Assembly: GCA_047967505.1 (NCBI GenBank)
Contig: CM106541.1
DNA from: Dipteris shenzhenensis
Taxonomy: Eukaryota; Polypodiophyta; Polypodiopsida; Gleicheniales
Strand: one strand, 5' to 3'
DNA: 64,000 nt
Both the position numbers and the translations under genes were made by a program. The notes beneath the pieces are model-generated. The model worked only from the letters and a program-made list of their open reading frames with translations. It had not been told where the DNA came from and ran no database searches. Below, in pieces: positions 57,170 to 64,000 of the stretch. Every line of letters starts with the position of its first letter. Position 1 is the stretch's first letter.

Positions 57170-58155
57170 AGTTGGTTTGAGAGATTTGCAAAGTCTATGC
57201 ACATACTGACTTAAATGCCTATGACTTTGGGAGAGACAACATCTTCATGCAATAATTGTGTGACGTTAAATATCTATGACTTTGGGAGAGACAAAATCTT
57301 CATGCAATAATTGTGTGACGATGATGAAATTTTAAACTATATCACCAAGAAGTATTGATGAAGTAGCACAAACCATTTAAGTTCCCAGTTATTGCAAAAC
57401 ATTTGTTGGGACATTCTAAAATCAGGTGATTTTAAACGTCCATGTGACATGCAAAAATAAAGGCTTTTGCTACCGTATACATTTGGAAACGTCTTCATTG
57501 GGAAAAAAGATCAAATTTGGACACATAGGAGTACGGTTATTCAATTAATGAATTGAATTCATAATAGAGTTATTCAAGTGCGGAAAGTAAGTGACCGAGG
57601 TCAATTTATAGGAGACGCTAAGATAAAACATCACATCGAGCCTCTATTGTGGCCACCTCGTTTCCACCTAACTAAGCAAGCTTGGTAGCCAAGCCTACTC
57701 GAATAAGATAGAGCCTGATGTTGTGCTTTTTCCATCTAGTGTTCAATATTCTCAGTCAATGAGGCACTCGACTTTATTGTGCATGTGAAGTGCCTTGATT
57801 CTCATAACATAATATAAATGACACATGTGCTTTGGTTCTCTAAACATAATATAATATAAAACATGTGCCAAGCCCAACAACATTATATCTCGAAATCCTA
57901 AACGAAAATGCAAATATGGGGAGTTGCTTGGAGGAGTTAATGTGATGAGTTCAATGAATAAACATCTTGAAGTAGGGTAAATAAATATATGGTGGACTGT
58001 CTCCCTTTGAAATAGATGTGTTCCCTAAGATAGGTACTCTGATGAGGAGTGATATGATGTGTATCCAAAATAAAAAGGCATGTACCCCTTCTAACGATGC
58101 ATTGTTGAGGAGCAAGGCCAACATGTTGAGCATGTCCCCTTGCACGGGTCAGCCT
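57170..58155. repeat. Dispersed repeat, copy B
   Basis: Paralog of 25590-26475. It contains a private short duplication of the 'tatgactttgggagagacaa' block (57210-57320). Confidence 0.8.
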
Positions 58156-59561
58156 TGATTAGCTTTACTTATGTAAGTTTCCACATGGCGACATAGCTCC
58201 TTGATGCTCTATTAAGCTTTTGATAATTCTTCGCACTTACTTTTTCGGTTTGGGCTTCATGGGGATTGACCAGATGCATCAATTTTACGAGCAAAAACCT
58301 ATGAGCAGGTTTATACGAGCATGTTTTTCAAGAGATTTTAAAAATAGTATTTCTTTAGGAAACATGGTTTTTACACTTTTACTTTCATTAGAACTAGATC
58401 CCTTTATCATAAAATTATACAGACTAGTCACTCATTCATTTTTACATAACATAAATCTTCTTATTCATAGACATCCCTTTGTACCCTTGTTATTACCTTA
58501 AAAAAGTATTGAAAAATAATTCATTTAAGAAATGTCCCTCATAATCACTCTCAATATAATAATATTATACATAAATAATTACTTATTAAACACATTTATA
58601 TCATATGGCAATATCTTTCAAGTGTTTTTATAGTATTAATAACAAGATATTTATGGACATGTTTCTACAGAAGTTTAAATTACTATAAATAAGTATTAAC
58701 TTGGGCTTATATATCACTCTCATAAAATACATGTAATATTTAATACTATATATGCAAGGTTTTCCAAAATATAACCCCATAGAGGTGCTCAAGTGGGGTT
58801 TTCCGATCAATTTGAGTGGCTTAATGACTATATTTGGACATTGGATGTGAAAGTTATGTCACTTTTAAAAGTGCTGTCCAAGGTAGTTTCACCAGCGAAA
58901 CTACCTTGAAAGACCTTGTTCAAAGGGGTTTCGCTGGCGAAAATACCTTTCTGGCTTGCTTCAATGAGTTTTCTTTGAAGAAACCCTTTCATAAAGATAG
59001 GTTGAGAGAGGTTTTTCAATGTCACCCCCTATTAAGTAAAAAGTTGTAAGAAGGATCATAACGGACTTTTCATAGAGAAGTCTACTCTACATGTGGGTTT
59101 CTTCAAAAGCCATCCCATTATGTTCTCACCATTCCCAAAGATTCACATAAATATTCGTGTATAAAATAGGCATTCCTATAATACTTTTCATATTTCTAAG
59201 TGAAACTATGTTTTCTTCTGATCCATTTTTGCATAGTTGGAAGCTTTTTTTTTCCTTCGCTCGGACGCTTGGAAGATTTCGCTCAGAAAATGCTCGTCCC
59301 CGGATCGATCGAGGTCATAGAGATGTAGCATTTCAGTGACCACCCTTACCCGTTATATTTACTTCTTAGTAGCCTTGCACGTAGCTCTTCTAGTGCTTAG
59401 TTTTCTTTACCTTCACGTACCTTTGTGGTAACCGGATCCTTTTCTTACATTTTGCATCACAAGTGCCTCTGCCTTATTCACTATTGCCTTGATCTACACG
59501 GTAGCTATTGCTATCCTCTGTCGAGTGTCTTTTCCCACTCCTACTCTGTTGGGCAGTCTTC
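58156..59561. other. AT-rich unassigned region
   Basis: No conserved protein was recognised. The plus-strand frame at 58834-59049 contains a repeated peptide (SFTSETTLKDLVQ and GFAGENTF) that reflects a local DNA repeat and a hairpin at 58879-58908. Confidence 0.35.
58879..58908. repeat. Hairpin, 12-bp stem and 6-nt loop
   Basis: aaggtagtttc and gaaactacctt are exact reverse complements around accagc, with one further C-G pair outside. A second gtttcgctgg inside the next 40 bp is complementary to ccagcgaaac in the loop and right arm. Confidence 0.85.
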
Positions 59562-60190
59562 TTGGTGTAGTTTTTTGAGAGTCACCTTTGTCTCATACAT
59601 TGTTACGTTGAGAGTTGGTTTGAGAGATTTGCAAATTCTATGCATGTACTACATTAAACATCAATGACTTCCACGTAGACAACATCTTCATGCAATAATT
59701 GTGTGACAACGATGTAAGTTTAAACTATATCACCAAGAAGTGTTGGTAAAGGAGCACAAACCATGTAAGTTCCTAATTATTGCAAAACATATGTTTGGGA
59801 CATTCTAAAATCATGGTAATTTGTGATTGGTGATTTTAAACGTGCTTGTGACATGCGCAAATAAAGGCCTTTGCTACCATATACATTTGGAAACGTTTTC
59901 ATTGGGAAAAAAGATCAAATTTGGACACATAGGAGTAAGGTTATTCCATTAATGAATTGAATTCATAATAGAGTTATTCAAGTGCAGAAAGCAAGTGACC
60001 GCCGAGGTCAATTTATATGAGACCCTAAAATAAAACATCACATTGAGATTTATTGTGGCCACCTCATTTTTGCTTAAGTAAGCAAGCTTGGTAGCCAAGC
60101 CTACTCGAATAAGATAGAGCCTGATGTTGTGCTTTTTCCATCTAGCATTCATTCTTGGTCAATGAGGCACTCGGCTTTATTGTGCATCTA
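59562..60190. repeat. Dispersed repeat, copy C
   Basis: Shares the ggtgtagttttttgagagtc start and the later landmarks of copies A and B. It ends near attgtgcatctag, earlier than they do. Confidence 0.8.
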
Positions 60191-60480
60191 GATTTTCCAA
60201 CAAAATCCAACAAGATGTTGCCCAGTATGTGCATCCACCTTCCTGCGTGTAGCCTTGCCAAACCATCCACAAGTGCATGGATGATATGGAGAAAATTCTC
60301 ACAAATAACATTGATTCGGGCAACATCTTCTTTCTCCAATGTAGCTTGGACTTCCCCGCTTGCTCTGGCCATCATATCCGCTCTTCCCCTTAGAGCATTG
60401 TGGATGTAGTGTGTGAACTGCATTGGCAGAATTTGAAGAAACTCCAACAATCTACCGCCATTAAATGCATCTAAAACCAC
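60142..60480 (-). other. Unassigned ORF next to CACTA array
   Basis: A 112-codon frame with FLQILPMQFTHYIHNAL and ARINVICENFLHIIHALVDG, helical in appearance. Its C-terminal part (60142-60185) runs into dispersed repeat copy C, so at least that end is not native. No family was recognised. It abuts the motif array of the CACTA copy and could be part of that element. Confidence 0.25.
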
Positions 60481-61672
60481 GTCTACAGGCGCATCTATAG
60501 ACGCATCTACTCTATTTTTAGAAACAAATAGCCGTGTCTATAGATGCGCTATTATACGCAAAAATAGACGCGCTTCTCAGACGCACGTCTACAGATGTGC
60601 TTCGATAGTTTTAGACCCTTCCCTTCCCTTCCCTTCTCTTCTCTTCCCTTCCCTTTCCTTTCCTTTCTCTTTCCTCTTCCCTTTCCCTTTCCCTTTCCAC
60701 TTCCACTTCCAAGAAAAGGATTTGCCTCTCTTTTCTTCTCTCTTTTCCTATATTTGCCTCTCTTTCCTTCTCTCTTTTATCCTCTCTTTTCCTCTCTTTT
60801 CGTGGTAATATCTCTCTCTCTTTTTCTCTTCTTTTTCTCTTCTCATCTCATCAGTAATCTTCTTTTTTTCTTTTTTCCAGTTCATCATGTGGCTAGAAAG
60901 CTCTTCAGGCTCACCTGATCTTCGAGAGACCATCTTTTGGGAGTTATATAACCTTTTAGGGCACCCTCCCAGTCCTAGGGAGTTATACAGCTACATGATA
61001 GGTACTCTAAATACCCCCCAGGAGTCGGCACTAAAGACTTAAAACCACCCCAACCCCACACCAGTTGAGATTACCGCAGCGGAGTCAACACAGCCCAGCT
61101 GGCTACACAGCCGAGCCCCTTCCCCCATGCCATCTTATGTCCCTTCCCCCATGCCGTCAGGAGGTCCTTCTGTCTCATAGAGCCATCAGCGTACTCCTGT
61201 GCAGTCGAGACTCGGTTCTCTAGCTACGAGTGGTCCACGTAATCTTGTGCAGTCTCTAGCTATGAGTGGCCAGCGTACTAGCTCGACACGACATGGTAGT
61301 AGGCATAGTAGTAGGGAGAGCAGTGGGGGATGCATGGCACAGTGCTTTGGGAGGGGTGGTGGTGGGGATGAGGATGATTCAGATGATTTAGACGTGCCTT
61401 CGGGTGATGGTATGATCTTCTATGACATCACTCAGACAGGAGGCATCTTGATGGATGCACAGGGGAAGGACATCATGGCCTTCATGCGCTCTGTAATTGC
61501 TAACAATTATAGAGATTGCTTTATCCACTACAAAGACCATCCAAAGAGGTTGGCTGATGAGACCCTCGCTAATGTTTACTCGTATCAATCTTCAGTTCAC
61601 AGATAAATGGGCCAAGTCAAAGATTGTTACGATACTTGGCAATAAAAGATCTTTGCTTAAGAGGTAGGGAAG
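60470..61672 (+). pseudogene. CACTA second ORF with motif array, copy 2
   Basis: Repeats 12925-14155: motif array, pyrimidine tract, and the second transposon ORF. The frame 61199-61606 stays open across the point where copy 1 has a one-base loss, so SDDLDVPSGDGMIFYDITQ is continuous. It breaks at about 61586, where the expected 'aggtatcctaacc' stretch is deleted, and the copy is cut off near 61672. Confidence 0.7.
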
Positions 61673-61675
61673 GGA

Positions 61676-62286
61676 AGAGGTAGGCACTAAAATTTTGGGA
61701 GGTGAACCCCCTGAAATCTATCAAAAACTTCCACAAAGATCTTTTATGGTGAAATAAAATCAAACACCTTGTTGACAAACAAAAGATGAATAAACCTTTC
61801 AGCTTTTTTATTATTTTAATTAAGTATTGACAGAGCATTAGCTTTTTTGGTAATGAATCTTACTTGTTCGCCATAGTATTGAAATTTAATGTCTTTGAAG
61901 TCTTGCCAAAGTCCTCCAAGCCATGAAACATTCGAGTTTTCTTGGTAGAGCACTTCATGGTAGATAGGTATTGACAATCTTTTTAGATCTTTTTTTGTTG
62001 ACTATAAGAGGATTGCTTCAAGAGTATTGGCCAATGGTGTGCTGTGGAGTCGAGAAAGAAAATAAGTATTGGGGCAATAGAGAAGAAGGTTACAAGGTGC
62101 TTCTAGCATGAAATCATGAAACCAGAGGTAAACTGTAAGAGTAGTTATGAATTTTGAAGGGAACTAGGCAATCCAACCAATGAAAGTGTACACCAAGGCA
62201 GGTCCGAAGGAGAAGAGGAAGAAGCTAGAAAGATTTAGGAAAACAAACCATAACAAGTGGTCAAGCCAAATGATGGAGGCTGAGCC
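61676..62286. repeat. Third copy of part of the RT-relic block
   Basis: Matches 42118-42742 and 3690-4318: the end of MITE family B, then the minus-strand frame with EVLYQENSNVSWLGG. The left join lies at the shared word ggcac followed by taaaattttggg. The right join is at gaggctgagc. Confidence 0.9.
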
Positions 62287-63410
62287 AAATTTGAAACAAA
62301 GGAAGGACCCAGACCCATGTCTTGCAAAGATTGGATTAAAAAATACCATTCCAATCTATCATATGTCTTATCACAGTCAACCTTAAGAAAGAAAATATCA
62401 TGTCAGTCTAGTTTCTTTATTGTATCAAGTCTTCACTATGACATGTTCTTGTTGTCCATCCATTGTCAAATAATTTAGATAGCCAGTCCTATTCTAAGCT
62501 CTTGCAAGTATATGTTATCTTTGTTTTTCGCAATTGCCTACAACCAGCAAAGAAATCAATAAAACATGGGAATGGAAGAAACTAGCTCAGCCTAGCATTT
62601 CTTCCACCAGTAGTTGGCTTCATAGCATTTCTCACATCATTAAATTTCTCACGTCATTAAGCATCCTATTTCTATATGAATCACTAATCTCTATGCTTGG
62701 AAGTGGCCACTTTGGACTGTCAAAAGAAGGCAAGGCAAGCAATTCCAATCTTCCATACTAGCCTTCTTGATCCAAAACTACAAACATTGACTCATAAAAG
62801 AAGGTCCCATCCTTTTTCATTTCTGATTGTGTGCAACCTTCGTACTGAAGAGTCCCAATCTTAGCATGGAGGACATGCAAATGCATGTTACAAGCTCCCA
62901 TTCTTTGTAAGTAGATGGATACAAATTTGTAAAACAAATACAAGACATAAGATAGACACCAAACAAATGCAAATACTTTGAAGCATGACACTAGTACACT
63001 TTGAAATACTTACAATTGGGTCTACGATATAGAAGGCCTGCATGTGGATGCACATATATGTCTGTATGGGTAAAGATGTGTTGAATATATACCCATGTTA
63101 TTGTTTTGCTATTTAGAGACATCTCAAAATCCATTATCCTCCCCTTCCAATGTTTGGATATGTCCATTGCATCCTTCTGATCCACTTTATAGCACCCACA
63201 ATTAGCGGGTTGCATTGTTATCCATGAATATTTTTTGTAGAGCTGAGGAATCCATTCCCCATGCTCATCCTTGATGCTCTTTAGTATAACAGATTGTAAC
63301 TTACCTAGATATCTATCATTTTCCATCTCCATAGTCCTTGTCTATTTCATTTGATTATTAATAGCTCTCTTCCTCTCTTATTTCACCCATAAACAAACAT
63401 AGTAATCCAT
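62287..63410. repeat. Copy of 29766-30870
   Basis: Contains the end of the L1-type LINE relic and the unknown ORF block. It reaches aacatagtaatc, the copia insertion site, without the copia element. 63425-63555 then repeats about 130 bp of 63090-63225. Confidence 0.9.
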
Positions 63411-63554
63411 CCACATAGAATATATACTCGTGTTATTGTTTTGCTATTGGGAGACATCTCAAAATCCATTATCCTCCCCTTCCAATGTTTGGATATGTCC
63501 ATTGCATCCTTCTGATCCACTTTATAGCACCCACAATTAGCGGGTGGCATTGTT

Positions 63555-64000
63555 ATAAATGTGTGTGTGTGTGTGGCCCATCCCCAACTTGGAGTATAAG
63601 ACCACATGGTGAGGGGAGGTAGAAATTATCTAAATAAATTAATTAGACAAATAAATAATTTTTTATAAAAGAAATTGATTGAGTTTGAATATATCAATTA
63701 GGTTGTTTAAATGATAATTAAGAAAGGTTTCTTTTAAACAAAACTTAAAAAGCAAAAGGTAAAGGTAGGGACTAGAAAATTAGATAGGACCTACAACAAA
63801 TTAATGGAAATACTGTTAGGTGAGGGGGGTAGTCCATACCCTTTTGCGCTAAAACTGAGTTAAATGAGTTAAATGAGGGGTTAAGCATACTCTTTTAAAG
63901 AAACAAATTATGAAAGCAAAAGAAATAGAAAAATTTTTAAATTAATAATATTATTAAATACTATGCAATAATAAATACTATGCATAAAGCAAATCCATAA
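63555..64000. repeat. Copy of 38262-38710
   Basis: Starts with a GT run and 'ggcccatccccaacttggag', then follows 38280-38700 closely with small indels, including an extra 'gagttaaat' near 63860. It is cut by the window end. Confidence 0.9.

Overview
The window looks like a gene-poor, transposon-rich stretch of nuclear DNA from a land plant. The evidence is one intact plant-specific BYPASS1/ROH1-type gene, a Ty1/copia element primed by initiator-methionine tRNA, a Ty3/gypsy gag-protease fragment, CACTA (En/Spm) transposase remains, several plant-type LINE remnants, and many microsatellites and nested repeats. The LINE C-terminus and a Penelope-like reverse-transcriptase relic resemble families I associate with ferns and other seed-free plants. 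That placement comes from memory and is only moderately sure. No bacterial operon, CRISPR array, rRNA or tRNA gene was seen.

Layout. 1-9650 is the first copy of a large direct segmental duplication; the second copy is 39542-54345. Both carry the same decayed reverse transcriptase on the minus strand (1850-5030 and 40040-43510), followed by AT-rich and pyrimidine-rich DNA. Copy 2 has grown through three 247-bp MITE insertions and a 2.08-kb tandem array. 10156-16990 holds CACTA remains: a Tnp2-type transposase on the minus strand, a second transposon ORF on the plus strand, and arrays of palindromic subterminal motifs. 17000-21860 is a pile of LINE fragments in both orientations, one nested inside another. 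21951-22644 is a fold-back element. 23125-24690 is a gypsy gag-protease relic, followed by a homopurine tract.

27135-28157 is the only convincing intact host gene, an intronless BPS1/ROH1-domain protein of 340 residues. 28480-29940 is another LINE relic. 30872-36761 is a complete Ty1/copia element on the minus strand with 170-bp LTRs, a 5-bp target duplication, a primer site, and gag and pol broken by frameshifts. 36780-39540 is microsatellite, minisatellite and AT-rich DNA.

The end of the window (57-64 kb) is a mosaic. It joins pieces copied from 25.6-26.5 kb, 12.9-14.1 kb, 3.7-4.3 kb, 29.8-30.9 kb and 38.3-38.7 kb. One junction sits at a short shared word, and one piece preserves the flank of the copia insertion without the element.

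Functionally, only the BPS1-like gene is likely to serve the host. Everything else reads as mobile elements and their debris. The most informative observations are the Penelope-like relic, whose lesions are partly shared between the two duplicated copies, and a 247-bp hAT-like MITE family whose insertion sites can be compared directly with unoccupied paralogous sites in the same window.
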